A stretch of 64,000 nt of DNA from Zygnema circumcarinatum. Taxonomy: Eukaryota; Streptophyta; Zygnematophyceae; Zygnematales; Zygnemataceae. Positions 48,896-63,211 of this stretch are shown piece by piece. The notes beneath the pieces were generated by a model that was given only the letters and a program-made list of their open reading frames with translations, ran no database searches and was not told where the DNA came from. Location: NCBI GenBank assembly GCA_037447605.1, contig CM074811.1:2125218-2189217 (forward strand), in the 5' to 3' direction. Positions within the stretch are counted from its first letter, which is position 1. Each line of letters starts with the position of its first letter. The position numbers were made by a program, and so were the translations under genes.

Positions 48896-49119
48896 TATAC
48901 GAAACCAACGGTCCTTTTGTGTACGGACAGGGACAAGTATCGTATTGTGGAATATTGTCGATATCTAGATATAGTTTACGCGGTATTGGAGTCTGTATCG
49001 AGGCCAGTGCCGTACGAAGGGGAGCAGCAGTCCATGGCGGCTCTCTCCTCACCTCCCTCGCAAGGAAGAGGGGGCAAACCCTAATGAGATCCGGTCGCTG
49101 TGCTCTCGCGGAGGGGGAT

Positions 49120-52100
49120 ATGAGCATTACAAAGCAGATAGAGGTTTTGAATAGCACATTACATTCAGTCATGGGACTTGCTTGAGCCCTTGCGTGACTG
49201 CTCACGTTGCACGCGAAGTTTGCAAGGAATCCTAAAATTCTTCGTCCTTCTGGCAGCGAGCATGAGTGCCCGCCTGCTGTCAAACGTATTTCGACTGGTA
49301 ATCTGCATATGTACCTGAATTACCTGGATGTTGATCTTACATACGTGCATTTTTTGGACGGCCGTCCCTTGCAGCCATTTTCCCCCCTCTATCTCTCGTC
49401 TCTCTCTTTTACTCTCGCTCTCTCTTTCTCTCTCTTTTTCTCTTGCTCTCTCAGGAGCCATTGCTTTTTTTTCTGGGGTGTTTCAGGATGGATTCGCTGA
49501 AGTCACATGGATGCGACTGGTTTGCCGTCCGAGCAGCGACCAGGCAATGCCATTGACAAGGTTTTCCGCCTCCCTTTTGCACCGGATTTAGGGTTCGATG
49601 TTTTTACTTTACGGTTTCTGCTTAATTTCTCTCGGCTATACGCAGCGAGATAACGTGTCGTCGTTCTTCACTACACATGCAGGGAGCAAAAGGTGCGTGC
49701 ATTGGCCAGTGCGCACATCTGGCTGCAAGACGCGGGGCACTTATCAGCATGGGGTTGGACTCCTGCAACTCACGTGCAAGGTACTTGACGAAGATCAGTA
49801 TCTTGGAAGAGTTGGTTTCCTTGAATCCTGACAACTTTCTTTCGTGTTTCTTGGTGAGGCGAATGTGATGGACCCAGCTCTCAGTTAATTGCAGGTCTGC
49901 CCTAAATTAAAACTTAGGCAGTAGAAGCATTCGCCAAGGAGACTGATTGCTCCTCAGGATATTCGTTTTTATCCTTATCAAAACAAGGATTGAGTACACA
50001 TACTATTGACAAGTTGAGGGTCATATCGAAGACTTGCTAAAGATTCCTGCGCGTCTGCTGATTATTGTCAAAGCAGAGCATTTTTTTGAGGAGACAATCA
50101 GCTTATCTTAGCTAGTTTCAAAGTAATAGAGATGCATAAGTGAAGTAAGCCTGCTAAATAGTCCGTTTAAAAAGTTGTTGAGCTATTGAAAGTGTCATTT
50201 GGGGATTAAAGAATGAATGCCTTCATGTAGCTTGAATTTTTGAACCGCGTGTGGTTGCAAGTTCTAGCACTTTTGCTACTATTATTGAATTGTGTGGAAA
50301 CTTGGAAGGCCAGATAAAGGTGATCATTACGTGCTGCCTATTGCTTTGCAAGAGAGATCTAACATCTGAGCCTCAAGAAAACAGCATCCTTAGACTGCTG
50401 TGATATACAAGTTCCTGACCTTTTCATAAAATTCTGCTTTTTGTTGTTTATTTGTTTTTTCAGAAGGCGAACTAAGTTTATGGTTGTTTTTTCCTAAAGG
50501 GGTTCACTTCACGATCCCTGCTGAAATTTCAAACCTTTCACGTAGGTCCTTCTCCTTCAATCCACCATACTGCCTTTGTTGCAACTGCTCTATTTTTTAC
50601 TTTGAACTTGTTTCTGCTGTCCTCCTCACTTTCTCCATGTGCACATTTCTTCACAGCAACTTGCTTCTGAGGTCAATTCATCTGTGGGACCCATAGGCAT
50701 TCGTCATACAGACACCAATGAAGGTGCAGAATTTGCGGTGCATGCCTAAACAATGGACAAAGAAATGAAGTCCTTAATGCAATGTTCTTTAACGCACATG
50801 AAAGAGATAGGAGTTGGAATGGTGAACTTCGACCTAGTTGTTTGGAAGCAATCTGTTCACCCTGCCAGGTTCTTTTCTCATTTAGATTCTCCAAAGATTC
50901 GTACACAACCTTAATCTATGGCTTTGCTACTTTCTCGACAACCTCGTCACCGCCCCGGGTTGCAATTGAGAAGTCGTTTGCATTTTTGTCATTGCCAGTG
51001 GCAGAAGTGGGTCAATGGCAGTGCAACGATGGAGAGGAATCTCTTGGAGTGCTTCTCTTCCAAGCATTGGGGGCTCACGTTCAAAGGTTTGGTTTATAGT
51101 TCCATCTGTATCGCTATTTTGTCTCGGAAACTTTTGTGCTTTTGTGCAGTGAGTACGATTCCAATAGTTGACCTAGGATTGTAGCCTCTGCTGGTTGTCA
51201 GGATGCTGGTGAAGGCTGGCTATGTGCAGTTTGGACACATGTTGGTGAAATGCAGAGCTTCGTCCATGAACATGGCTCCGATGGCATGGTGAGCTAATTC
51301 AATCCTTGAAGATGTTATGAACGAATCTCAAATGCGTGAAGGCTCGTTAGTAAAAGCTCGACTTGTCTACTTGTAGAAGGAAAGGAAGTTGCCAAATGTG
51401 CAATCTCAATGAGATGCAAGAGGATGAAAGTATCCGTTTCTATTTCATGCAGTCCTTCCCTTCCGTCCGTGGAGTTGCACTTTGTCGCCAGCAACTCCGC
51501 TGTATATGTCGCAGCTCTTTGCAGCCGAAGGTATGTGACCTGTGAACATTCTGTATCTTTAGTTAAGTCTTTTGGATATGAGACAACTCAGAGTGAGAAG
51601 GGAAGCTGGCGGAAGCTTCCTCAGGTCATTGTGTTTCATCAAAGAGCGGAAAATCAAAGACCCAAGTGAAGGCACTGTTGTTCCTTTCTTCTGTAAGTCA
51701 AAATGGAGTCTTCAAAAGACTTTAACACAGCAAGTGAGTATTTGATTACAATTTATGCCACTCTGCCTAGCAAGTAACAGTTTGCTTGCTGCTGCTCATG
51801 CAGACACGTGAGAAGATTGGTAGAAGGAGATATACAACAGTGCAGTGGGGGAGGTGGCATGCAAGAAGGTGCGGAGGAGATCCATGCAAGTCCTTGATGA
51901 CCTCTTGAGGAAGCTGGTTTGTCAGATAGAGAGAGGAATTTAGCGGTACAAGCACACACCCTGAAAAGTTTTTGCTTGTTTGAAGAATCTGACTAGTGAC
52001 ATGGCTGGGAAGATTTGCAGTGTTGGTTGCACCTTATGGATGGATTGGAGCACTTCGCCGTCGGTGCTCTTCAGAGCTCGTGAAGAGACTTCGGTCGGCA

Positions 52101-55100
52101 GAAGGAAGTTCATGGTTGGTGTAATTGTCTACTTAAAATAGTTTGCCCAAATCCCAGGACGAGGGTAGTCAGACTGTGGGCTCTTCTGTTCAATTGTCAG
52201 TCTAGGAACATCAAAGGTCCTCCCATACTCACGTAAAAGCCAATGGCCATCAGCTTAGCATTCGACGAGTTTCCTACCCATGTTTCTCTCATAATCCTTT
52301 GTTCGACTTTCTGGGCTCCTCCTCCTTTGACTACATTTTAGAAGTTTTCGAAATTCTGATTCTTCTAAACTGACCCATGTTTATATTGCAGGGAAAATGG
52401 CGTGTTGTCAGGTGACCTGAAGGCTTTTGATTTGGATCATGAAGCCCTCTTTGTGGAGGTACAGATACTGCAATCGAGCTCGTCTGAAACTCCGGCTGGT
52501 CACTGCACTGCTTCAGCAGAGCATCATAGTCTAGACGGCAAGGTTGTGATTGTACCACAAGAGAGAGTGCTGAGACCACTATGGCCACCTCCTCCATCCA
52601 GCAATTCCAACGCAAGGTATGGCTGCAGGAAGCCCTTTAGCCCCTCACATTACCTTTCCTTAAGTCTCCACATGCGACTACGAACGAAGACCAAAGCATT
52701 TAGAATGCTTATAATCCTTTATCACACCTGCAAAGGGGTTTTTGGGGGCTCTGTTTGGGGTTCGTAGGACTTTAGAAGCTTTTTTTTTACCCATGTCATA
52801 CGGTTTGTTCTGCAGCTGATTGCATTTTCTTTTGGGATGGACTCAGGATGCAGAGTAGCCGCAGAGGACAGGAGGAGTGGAGCAATGCTTACCTTTCAAG
52901 TTTGTTTCGAGCCCTCCGCAGAAGCTGGGTTGAAGCTCGGGCTGATATGTGTGGACCTTTACAAACAATGTGAGCGTGCTGCTCTGCTTAGCTTCGCATC
53001 CTTCAAACGTGATAGCAATTTCACAAACAAAACCTGATTTTTTCCTCACAACGTTCATGTTCGGATCCTTTACTGCTCCGGATCGGCAGCATGTGGGATA
53101 ATCAGAAGCCATGGAACACCATGGATTAGGTTAGAATGCATGGCTGCTCACTTCCCCTTTCAGGAAAGGAGACTTGTCGATTTCTTTACATTGTTGAGAG
53201 GGTTCAGAAGCGTATAAGAGCCGATGTTTTTTGGAAGCTTAGGCTCACACAATGCGAAACTGTTCCTTTATCGTTGCAGGCAGGCAGTAAAGAATTTACT
53301 TGAAGGGCGAGCTGCAGTCTCCTCTGCAGCAGGGAGCAGTGCTGCTGCAAGCGTTCACAGTAAGGGAAATAGTAACAGCAGTGGCAGCAACAGCTTGGAC
53401 GAGGAGGAGGGAGAAGGGGAGGGAGAGGGGGAGGGGGAGGTCGAGGTGGAGGGAGAGGGGAATGGAGAGGGGCAGGTTGAGGACAGTCATAGGGACGAAC
53501 GCAGCAAGAGACCTTTAGACAGTGTTCTCTTACCGATCGGAAAACGATCTCGCAGCTTACCACCACGCACTCCCACTGAAGGGACTTTCGCGACGGAGGG
53601 GGTGAGTGAGGCAGGAGGAGTGGATTAACTATGATAGACTTCGTGGTTGCATGGTTTGCAAACCATTGATAGAACAGCCGATACAAACTAGTGTATTCAT
53701 TCTATGACTGGCTTGGCAGAACCATTTGAGTTCATTTCATGATGTGTGTATGGCATATCATTCAAAGATTTTGGTCTATTATGTTGTGCAGATGGGCAAG
53801 TATCGACATGGAGGAGGCTCGCCGGGCTGTTCTGAAGAGCCCTCATCTCTCCCTCCCTTTCGCCAGTGGAGGTCTTTTCCTGATGGGCCATGGAGTTTCC
53901 CCCATCAGCTCTCTCCCTTTGAAGTGGGAGGGCCGGAGGTAGATGATGTGGACATTTTGGCAGACTATGGAGGTTTGAGTGAAGTATTTGAAGACGACGG
54001 GCTTGGTCTTGGAGAGGTAACACTCGTTCTTTGACCTGCCGCTCCTTCTGCTTCTCCTCTGAGTTATATGCTGACCTTATGGAAGAACCAATTCACCTTC
54101 TCCTCGTTTTTGTTCTACTTTAAATTTTGCCATTCTTTTTCCTTGTACATGTGCGTTCTGTTGAAAGTGAAAACAGGACTGTATTTCGTGAATGTATTGC
54201 CTGGGATATGTCCCAAATTCAGCACTCATGTATCCTTTGATGGAGAGTACGTGGTTTTGGAAGTATCGGCAGCTTGGAAGGACTTTCGGAAGTGATTTGT
54301 CTTGGTAGAGGCCTGAAAAGGAGAATAAAGAGTTTTACCCCCCCGTTGAATGTACATTTCTTTCTCATCCTGTGATCCTTTGATGCAGCTTCCTGATGCT
54401 CAAGAAGCCCAAGCCCTGCTTCTCCCTTCAGCTGCAGGAGCAGCTGCCCACAGTTTAACTGAAAAAATACGGCATTCTCGTGCAGAAGCCCGCATAGAAC
54501 GGCTTGAGTTAGCTACACAGGCAGAAGCAGAGGCTCTTTGTGCTTCTGGGTATGGAGCTGTAAGCGAACTCTCCCATAGAGACTTCCCTTCACGAGGAAG
54601 TATGTCTTTCCAATACAACCCCCCTTCGAATTCTTCCTCCGTCCTAGACACCGAAAGAATGGGGGCAATTGGAAAAAGTGATTATGGACCAGACCCACCT
54701 TCACTAAGGAATGCTGCCTGCGAGAACACAGAGGATGTTGCTAGGATGCATCAACCAGAAAACAAAGCAAGTACAAAACGAATAGTTGTGGACTCTGGGG
54801 GGGTTGTCTCAGCATCTCCTATTGCGGAGGAGGCAGGTGCATCCGCAGGTAGAAAAATTCTAAAAAATTCAAACCACAAGGAGCCCAAGAAAACGATTGG
54901 AAGAACGAACCCCCTTCTTGCAGGCACCCCCTTTGAGTCGCTTGTGCTGCAGATGTCAGCAGGGTGGGGCCCACATGATAGCTTAGAGCAGCATTGTGTG
55001 TGCAAAGGGGGTGCAATTGTAGCAAAGTCTGGAAGTGGGTCAAAAGATGTATCTTCTCGAGAACGCATTCCTTCCCGAATTGCAGGGGATGATACTGCTT

Positions 55101-58100
55101 ATGACAGTCCTGGAACAGCTCCTACAGGATTGGTGGGAGTATGGAGGTCGGTGGAGACTCAACAACAAGGAGGAGTAGCTGCAGGAAACGGTCCTTTACA
55201 AGGGCCCCTTATGCCAGGTGTCGAACAGGAGGCTATACCACTCCTTCTCCAGCAGCTCACTCCCTCTTCTGATATGGCTCTGGAAAAAGCTCTCTCCCTT
55301 CTCGAATCCCAACGCTGCGTGAACTGCGGAGCTCCCATGCGTAGCATTCAGAGCGGCAAACCTGCAGAAACTTCTCTTTGGGCTGCCCAGCCTCTCAACC
55401 TTCTCCTTGCTCCGGTTGGCAGTCTCTCGCCTCTCATTACCTGTTCCCCTCTCTATGTCGTGGCGATTGCATACAACCACGAACTGTTGCTTTTGGTTCC
55501 TAATGAGATGGGTCGTCCAAAACTTGGCCTTGTTACGAGTCAGCTCTTTTCCGAGTTGCCTCTCTCAATTGTCATTTTGTACTCTCAGGAAAAACAGGTA
55601 AGACAATGATGTTTTTCCTAATGTGAACGTTGTTGTATTCCTTTCAGATGTCGGCATCATCGGCATCTGCTGTGCTTAAATTCGATGTTAGCCCAGCTTT
55701 GATATCAGCTTTCGGAGTAGAGAATGTTCAAGGCCCTCTTACTGCATCAGAGTGGTGCCATGGTTCTGCAGCTCCCTCCTTCCCGGAAGTTTCTTGCCCC
55801 CATGTAGTGGACCCGATTGCTGATGGAATGGAGGGAGAGGCCGAACCCATAACTCCCCCACAGGGAGGTTATACAGGAGCGAGCAGCGGGAGAGGGGCAG
55901 GAGAAGGAGGGTTCGCAGATAGTCCTCTCCCTGAGAATGCAGACGAAGGGGAGAGTGGGGAGTTGGGGTCAAACCAAAGCTCAAATGGTGGACTTCCATT
56001 CGATGAACTCGCACTTGCCGCCCTTTCAGGACCTTCAATTCTTGTGGGGTGTGTCCGCTCCCCTAGTTTTGTTAAGCGAGTCTATTATATGGCCAATATC
56101 TGTCTGAAGAGTTTGATTTCTTGTGTAGAGTAACATAAATTCTCCCTCGTCCATTTCTGAGGTGCTTGAGGTCCATTTAAAATTAAAATTTTAAATGTAT
56201 TAATGCAGGTATCAAGAGGACTGGCTGGCCACTTCCCCTGCGATTTTAGCTCTCTGGGATAAGGCCCCTTTAGAGCCGTACAGCTCTCCTAAGCCCGTGA
56301 GTGCTGCCTTCGTTCATTGCTTCTTTGCAATGAAGAAAAGAAGCAATGAACTTCTTTTCATTGCTTCTTGAATCCATGTTAAGGGTGGCCGCAACAATAC
56401 CTTTCATTGTGATCATTGTAAGGATTGCCACCTCCGTTTACTTGGCCCTTCTCTTCTCGGGTTCGGTCTGACTAAGTTAGTAACTGGTTGACTTGACAGG
56501 TATTGTACTATGCTTTATGCCCTCAGGAAGAGCGAGTGCTACAGGGCGCAGCTAACTTCTTTCATGAACTTGGTACAGGTAACCTCTTTCAGAGCTATCT
56601 TTCCCATTTCTGTCAGGGAAAATCCATCACTTGTATTGTCAATTATTTGCAGGGCAAGTTCGCCTTCGTGTATTCACATTTCAGTCTTGTCAGCCCCTCA
56701 TAAATATGATTGTTTTCTGGTTTTGGAACATGGGTATGATGCCGTTCTGCAGTATATGAAGCATGCCGACTTGGAACACACTCTCCTGCTACCCTGGAAG
56801 TGGGAGACTCTCAGGTGTGGAGTGGACCTGGAAGCAGCTTCCCAGGATTGGTCCAGGTGGCAATGCCGCCTTCTGATTGGTCAATTGATGCATACGTGGA
56901 GGCTATCCGCAAAGCTTGTGCAACTTTCGAGGTCCTTCCTCCTACAGGATCAAATGTCACAACTTGCGATGGCGATTTTGAGCCCTGTGTGGTAAGTGGC
57001 AGTGCAACTGGCAAGATGGGTGTTTGGAGGACCTTGTTCTGTAAGTTTGAAAGCTCCTCAGTATGGGAAAGCCCAATTTCTCGGTCCATTCCAAAGAAAA
57101 GAATGGTAGACTGAAGAAGCAAGAGTAAGCTTCTTGTCCATTTGTCGGTGCAGGTTGTATATGTAGTGTGTCCTTGGAATGATCCAACTTCCATTCTTCG
57201 ACTATTGGCTGCTTCAGCAGCAATTCTCGGAGCATCTGCAGGAATTCGCGGTCTTGAAGAGCCACGAAATACCGACACTCTCTGCTTAAAAAGCAGCATT
57301 GCTTTGCAGCTCATTCCCCTTCAGTTGCTGCTGCCTGGAAGTAGACCTACTCTACACCCCCAACTAAGAGAGATGGCATTCTCTGTATACACCAAAGCTC
57401 GCAGAACAGCTCTCGGTTCCCATTCTCCTCCCGAACCCACTCCCTCTCGTCTCTCATCTCTGCCCCCTCTCTCTACAGGGGCCCAATGGAAAGACTGCAG
57501 CAACCGCAGTGAAGCAGCAGGGTCAGCTACTAAGAGTCCCTCCGAGGGGCTCGGAACAGGCTGGCTATATGAGCCCCTTTTTGTGTTGTCCCGACCATGC
57601 CAACTGCAGAGAGGGATAGGGGAGGGAGGGGATGCGAATGGCTCTCCTTCTCCTCCAGAGTTCGCAGCAGATGGGGGGGGGGGTTCAGCATTGCATTGCT
57701 GCTATACATGGGGAGGGGGAAGTCCAAGTCATCGTTCATTACTGTGTGTATGGACAGACTCTCGAGGAGAGTTGTTAGAGGTGGAGGTGCTTTCTGGGGC
57801 AGATCAGGGAGGTAGTCTGCAACGCTGCTTTACCAGCTTGCTCACTAAAGGACTACAACTCATTCGGCTTGCGGGCTCATCTGTACCAAGCAGACGAATC
57901 GTTATTATGCGTCTCGGGACTATGCCTTACCAGGAGACTCGCGGTACGGACCTTGAACTTATAACCTGTGGGAGAGGAAGCACTGAAGTCGGCTTTTGTT
58001 GAATTTTCCATTAATGGGTTTAATGGGTTTGGACTCACTGATGAATACTGTGCGTTTCTGCTCTGCAGATTGGCACTTCGTATTAAGGAGTCGCAGCTTT

Positions 58101-58992
58101 GAGGACCGAGGAGGGCTTGTTTGTGTGCTTCCTCCTCCCGGTGAGACAGGACAGCAGGAGGGGAGGAAGGTGGACGGGAGAAGGAACATACCCACATCTG
58201 AAGGGAATCAATTTTTGGGTTTGGCAGCAAGCAGCCCTGCACAGACTCTCCCTTCCTATGGGAGCGGGAAGCAGGCTCAATGGCAGGGAGTGGCTGCAGT
58301 TACTATTGGTTGGATTCAAACTGAGTCAGGGTTACAGCTGCTTAGCGATTCTCCCTCCCTCATCGGTAAGTTGACATTCAGAGCTGTCTCTCTCTTGTTG
58401 CAAGACACCTTCAGTCTTCTTCTTCTCTTCGAGAGACCTTGTTTCTTCACTATTCAGCAGTATCTCGATGTACATCGATATGTCTTGAGATGCATTCTTC
58501 TTTCGTGAATGGAAAGAAAACGTTTGGGACTTGCCAGGTGGCGGCTTTGGAGCTCTCGGACAGAAATGGAGTGGATCTAATGGCGCTGCGATTGTAGTGG
58601 TGCCCCTACACGTCCCTCGCCAGTTCAGTTGTGGAGAGGACCTTCAGGGGGATAGCAGCACTCAGCCCCTTTCCAGCGCTTTCCTTGTGACTCCCAAGCA
58701 TGGGAGCTTGCAGACTGACCAGCCCTCTGTGCTGTCAATATCTCTTGCTTTGCACTACATGCCTGCGGGAGAGGTGGGGGGAGAAGAGGGAGTAACCGCA
58801 GGTCAGAGTGCAGTAGGTGGAGGAGGAAGTCTGGGCAGGCAGATAGTTCAGACTGTGGCAGCGGAGCTTCATGGACTCTCTTGGTTGAGTTTGACCCATG
58901 ATGGGAGGAGAGTGAGCTCGGCGCCCATGCATTGTCGACTCGCACAGCGACTGCAAGGCTTGTTTGAGCATTTCAGACATTCTGCAGCTTAA
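49120..58992 (+). CDS. MED13: Mediator complex subunit 13 (MED13), over 1,700 aa
   Basis: More than 20 exons. Firm ones, all in phase: 49487-49560, 49683-49780, 51202-51288, 51453-51530, 51804-51868, 52021-52114, 52392-52616, 52847-52969, 53280-53601, 53792-54016, 54389-55597, 55648-56048, 56209-56296, 56500-56578, 56753-56991, 57154-57943, 58069-58365 and 58538-58992. A start exon 49120-49143 fits in phase but is weak. Between 50.46 and 51.1 kb exons exist (50464-50541 and one ending at 51086) but junctions are unresolved. The N-terminal Med13_N region, a Ser-rich and acidic middle with the D-Y-G-G-L-S-E-V-F-E-D-D segment, and the C-terminal Med13 domain (Y-Q-E-D-W-L, L-Y-Y-A-L-C-P, V-Y-V-V-C-P, H-G-L-S-W-L) match plant MED13. 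The protein links the CDK8 kinase module to Mediator in the nucleus. It ends at TAA 58992; Arabidopsis MED13 is about 1,880 aa. Confidence 0.88.
53397..53490 (+). repeat. coding GAGGGGGAG repeat in MED13
   Basis: Purine-only tandem repeat inside a MED13 exon, encoding alternating Glu and Gly. It sits just after a Ser/Asn-rich stretch in the disordered middle of the protein, a likely site of length variation. Confidence 0.85.
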
Positions 58993-61900
58993 GAGGATGA
59001 AGGGACTGCCCGTATTACTTACAGGTGTTTCCATCGGTACGTCATGCTGAAAGATTTAAGTGCTTGCTGCGACTGCACTGCACTTCAATTGGAGCGGTGA
59101 AATTTAGCAATTCAGAAACGGAGTTGGGGTTTGTGGACTTTTGCTATTTGACCGTCCTATGAGATGAACTCGTGAGGCCACATTGGTCTCCGGAAAGCTT
59201 CACAAGAGGCCTTTCAGGTGGAGGGGGTTAGCTTCATGCAAGTATTAGCTCGACTATTCGAACATGGTTCTTTAAAACCGCGAGTAAGTTCAGCAGCTCC
59301 TCGTCAGGAGATTCACCTGCTCTACCATTTGCGGCTTCTGCTTCGTTGGCATGCATGATTCTTGATCTTAGCATCTTGACGTGTCTTAGAGCTCCCATGG
59401 TTTCTGTGCAATACAGCAGAGCCCAATGTTTTTTTTTATGGTTCAATAACCAAGTACTAAGGCTCTTAATAATGGTTTTCTCTCCTGCAGGTGGTTCGGT
59501 TAAAGGCGGGATTGGCCTTGTCTCATAATCCCACAACCAGGACCTTCTTTTCCGGCACTTGAGAAGTCACTCAGCGTAATAAATTCTGCCCAGAGTTGTC
59601 ACTTTATCAAGGTAGGCTCGTTGTGTTTTTTCTCGGAAGGTGTGTCCCATATTTTATCTCCCTTCAAACCGGAAATTTTACTGTCATATATGCCTACGTA
59701 ATCTCAGTAATGGATCGTCGGTTAGTGTTCTGAAGTAGTGAGAGAAAAGATCTGAAGAGAGATCTGAACTGAAGATTATAACAGCATCAAAAAGGGAGAA
59801 TAGAGAAGGGTTAATAGGAAGAAGAGGGATGGAGGGACGGAAGAGGGAGGACCGGGAGTTTTCCGCTCCTTCAAATTTTTAGGCACTCTTACCTTGTTAA
59901 CTTCTCGCTCTCTTTCTTCCGTCCCCCATACTTCGATGGCATTTTGTTTTGCAAAAATTAATGATCGTCATTAAGATCCCCTAGAGGTGTTTCCAAATTT
60001 TTACAGGCCGTTTACTGAGCATGAGCTTAGCTTTGTTCCCTGCAGAAATTGAGATTAGCAACTTAGGTTCTCGTCTGGCAATTGAATGACAGTGGCTTCG
60101 CAAGATGGTCGACCGATGGTCCTCAACTTCTTGTTTCTCTATGCCGTTTTGATAGCGCGCTTTCAGTTGAATCCATTTGTCTCTCACTTCATTATCGGTC
60201 TCGATCTCAGCAGTTCGTTGACATCAAGACACAAAAACTAACGCAGGCAAAATGGACAAAATAGCAATCTTCTCCACAGGAATTCTGCATGGCTTTTTTT
60301 TTTCCGGCGGGTCGGAGCACTAGCAAGGCGCCACGCACTGCTGCGGATCACTTCTTTGGTCTTATTTTGCTCCTGCGTGCCTCTTGTACCGCTGTGCCTT
60401 TGGCGCTGGTGAACTGTAGTTTGTATTCATAAAATTGTCACGTCCAGCGTCAGAGAAATCAGCACGGTTGGTCACCCTCCGAGCATGGAACAATGCCAGC
60501 TATCACCGCAGCCATGCAACCGAGTTGGAGAAACGCTTAAAATCCGTGCAACGAAAGTCAACGAAAGGCTGGGATCCTTTTCAAACACTAAATGGACTGC
60601 ATGCACGGTAAAGGCCAAACTTATTCCCACTCACATTGTGTCTCTGCGTGGAGCAGCAGCAGCATCCAACCGCAGCATCCACTGAGCACCAGGCGTACAA
60701 AAAATCCCCAAAGTCTACCTGTACACACAAAAAAGGCTGCTGCTACTTGTGCATGTGTACTCCACGCAGGTCATGGGCCGTAAAAAGGCTATGTACAGTG
60801 TCTCTACTCCACCTCTTAGTGTCTCTACTCCACTTCTCAGTGTCTATACCTTTCACTCTCAGCATAAGCCACAAAATGGACCGCATGGATCCACACTCCA
60901 AGCTTCCTGAAGGTTGCGAGACAGCGAGATAAACCTTGCGGATGGAAATCCGATCTCGCTGTAGAAAAAAACTCTTACGGAAAGCATCTTCTGTGTTCAA
61001 TTCTTCCTACGACTTTTCCGTCAAGAGATCAACTTGCGCCTTTGGCGATCCATTTTGATGCTTGCAAGAACATCTGAGACGATCCATGGGAAAGAAAGCA
61101 GCCTCTGCTTTCCCTTGCCTTTGATACCTCCTGTTTCATATAACTTTGAATACGTTACAATATACCATGCGGAGGCCATGGGCCAGAAATGACTGACATT
61201 GGTTATCTCGTCTCCTTTATCAAACTTTGCAGGAAAACTGGTCCCTTAGCTCTTCCCGCCTTCGCTTAAAGTATCGACCAAATTAAGCATGTGCCCCGTT
61301 ACCAGTTCTGCCTCGCTCTGTATTCCGTACCGATTCATGAGTCCCACTGTTTTGTGATCATAACACTTCTTGCACCGCCATGCAAATTCCAAATGTTCGG
61401 ACAGGAAAGGAAGAAGGAAGGACAAAAAACAAGGGTTAAGAAAAGACAAAATGGTACATACGACAACATGAAAATGTCTCATGTGCAACACTTCGCCCCC
61501 CAGCAAAATCTTGGACCCACCCCTGCCTTCGTGCTATCTAATTTCAATTCTGTTTTCCGAACTCATCGGTCAGCGCCTCAAAAACTAATATCTTGGGTCC
61601 ACCCCTGCTCGAATGTATGGGCAACCTAAAAACGAACGTTTTTTTGTGGGCCATGATGTACAGTCGAGAGCTATAGCATTCGCCACTATTGCACCGAAAA
61701 GCAAGAAGGAAAGGAGCGAACGAAAGGAGCCATTTGGTTTCCGATAGAGATAAAGGACTGGTATTGTTCTCACGCATGACGATGGCATGAAATGTGCATG
61801 TTCAACAACAACAAGACACGAACATGAGGAGCCAACACAAGGGCGAGGAAAGACGGCGCCTCTCCATTGTGTCCGGTAGCGAACGTGGCGTCTGACGTGG

Positions 61901-63211
61901 TCCTACGTGGCAGCCACTTCACTAGCTGAGTCCGCTGAAATGTGAGGGCGAGGACGCAAAACGCGCCGCGTGGATGACGCCTCTCGCTGACCAATCAGCG
62001 CTCGCCACTCAAAACGGCAAACGGAGCTGGCTACACGTAAACGCGACGGGAGCTTGAAAGGAAAGCAACGAGTGCTCACATTGTTTGAATGAAAAATCAA
62101 AATCGCCCAAAAACGCAGCAGTGTGAACACAACTTTTGTCTGGCCGGTCCTTAACTAAGACAAATCGAAGGGTCCAATCAGGTGTCGCCGAAACTGCAAA
62201 AAACGACAAAACAGAGTGCACAAATCGACAAAGAGGTGGATCGAGAAGATTTTATAAGGACGTGGCGAAGCATCAGCCAATCAGCAGCAGCCAAATTCGG
62301 AGGTCGGCTCGTCCGCGCTTTAGGGACAGGCTGGCTCAAGTTGTAGTTTTAGAGTAAGGGCGATAATATCGCCACATTGCCGACGTATCGTCTGTCGTGG
62401 ACCGAATCTGCCGGTTGCCGGTTGCCGGTTGCCGGCACTGCACCTCTTCGGGTGGCCGAATAGTAACGGCGCCAGCGGCCACGCCGGCAGTTTCTAATAA
62501 ACCTGCACATCTTGAACGAAAGGGAATCTTCCATGTGTCAGCGGAGGAATCGTAACGTGATGCTCGGTGGCACGTGGCGCTCCCCCGCGGCAAAAACTTT
62601 AAAAAGCTCATGTCGTTGAGCCGGCCGCGGAACCGTCCATATGGCATTATACGTGCCGACAAAAAGTCACCTCCGAAAGCGACAAGCTCACAGAACAACA
62701 AAAATCGGCAAAATATCAATACGCCAGAAAACATGTACGAACAATCTTTTCAAGCCAATAAGCGGCGACCACAAAGTCTATCAACCAATCAGCGATTCCA
62801 GAACTGCCAAATCAAATAAGCACTACTGAACATAAGAGGGACCAGCCCGCGGCTATTTTGACCTGACCGTACGCCTCGCTCCCAACCATTCATAGGGGGA
62901 CGGCGCCGAGACAAAAGCCGCTTTGACCTACCGTCTCTCGCCCACCTGGTCGCTGCTCGCTCCCCCTCCCACTCCCTTCCATCCCTCCCGTGCCTTCTCC
63001 CTCCCTCTCCCTCACTCCCTCTCCCTCTCTCTCCCTCAACCTCTCCTCCTTTCTCTCCCTCTCTCACTCTCTTCCACTCCCTCTCCCGTTCACTCTCCCT
63101 CACGAGCGCTCCCTCTCCCTCTTCTTCCCCCTCTTTCACCACGCCTCCTTTTGCCGCTCTCCATCTGTCCTGCATCGCCATTCCTTTTCACCCTTTCCCG
63201 CCAGGCGAGCC
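58993..63211. other. spacer right of MED13
   Basis: Starts with the MED13 3' UTR. I found no exon chain with a recognisable product on either strand. Contents: a duplicated GTGTCTCTACTCCAC word at 60797-60840, a CCGGTTG tandem repeat at 62411-62435, CACGTGG/CCACGTGG words near 61.9 and 62.57 kb, and CT-rich tracts from 62.95 kb that lead into the next gene. Confidence 0.45.
62411..62435. repeat. CCGGTTG tandem repeat
   Basis: Three and a half perfect copies of the 7-mer CCGGTTG. Confidence 0.85.
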
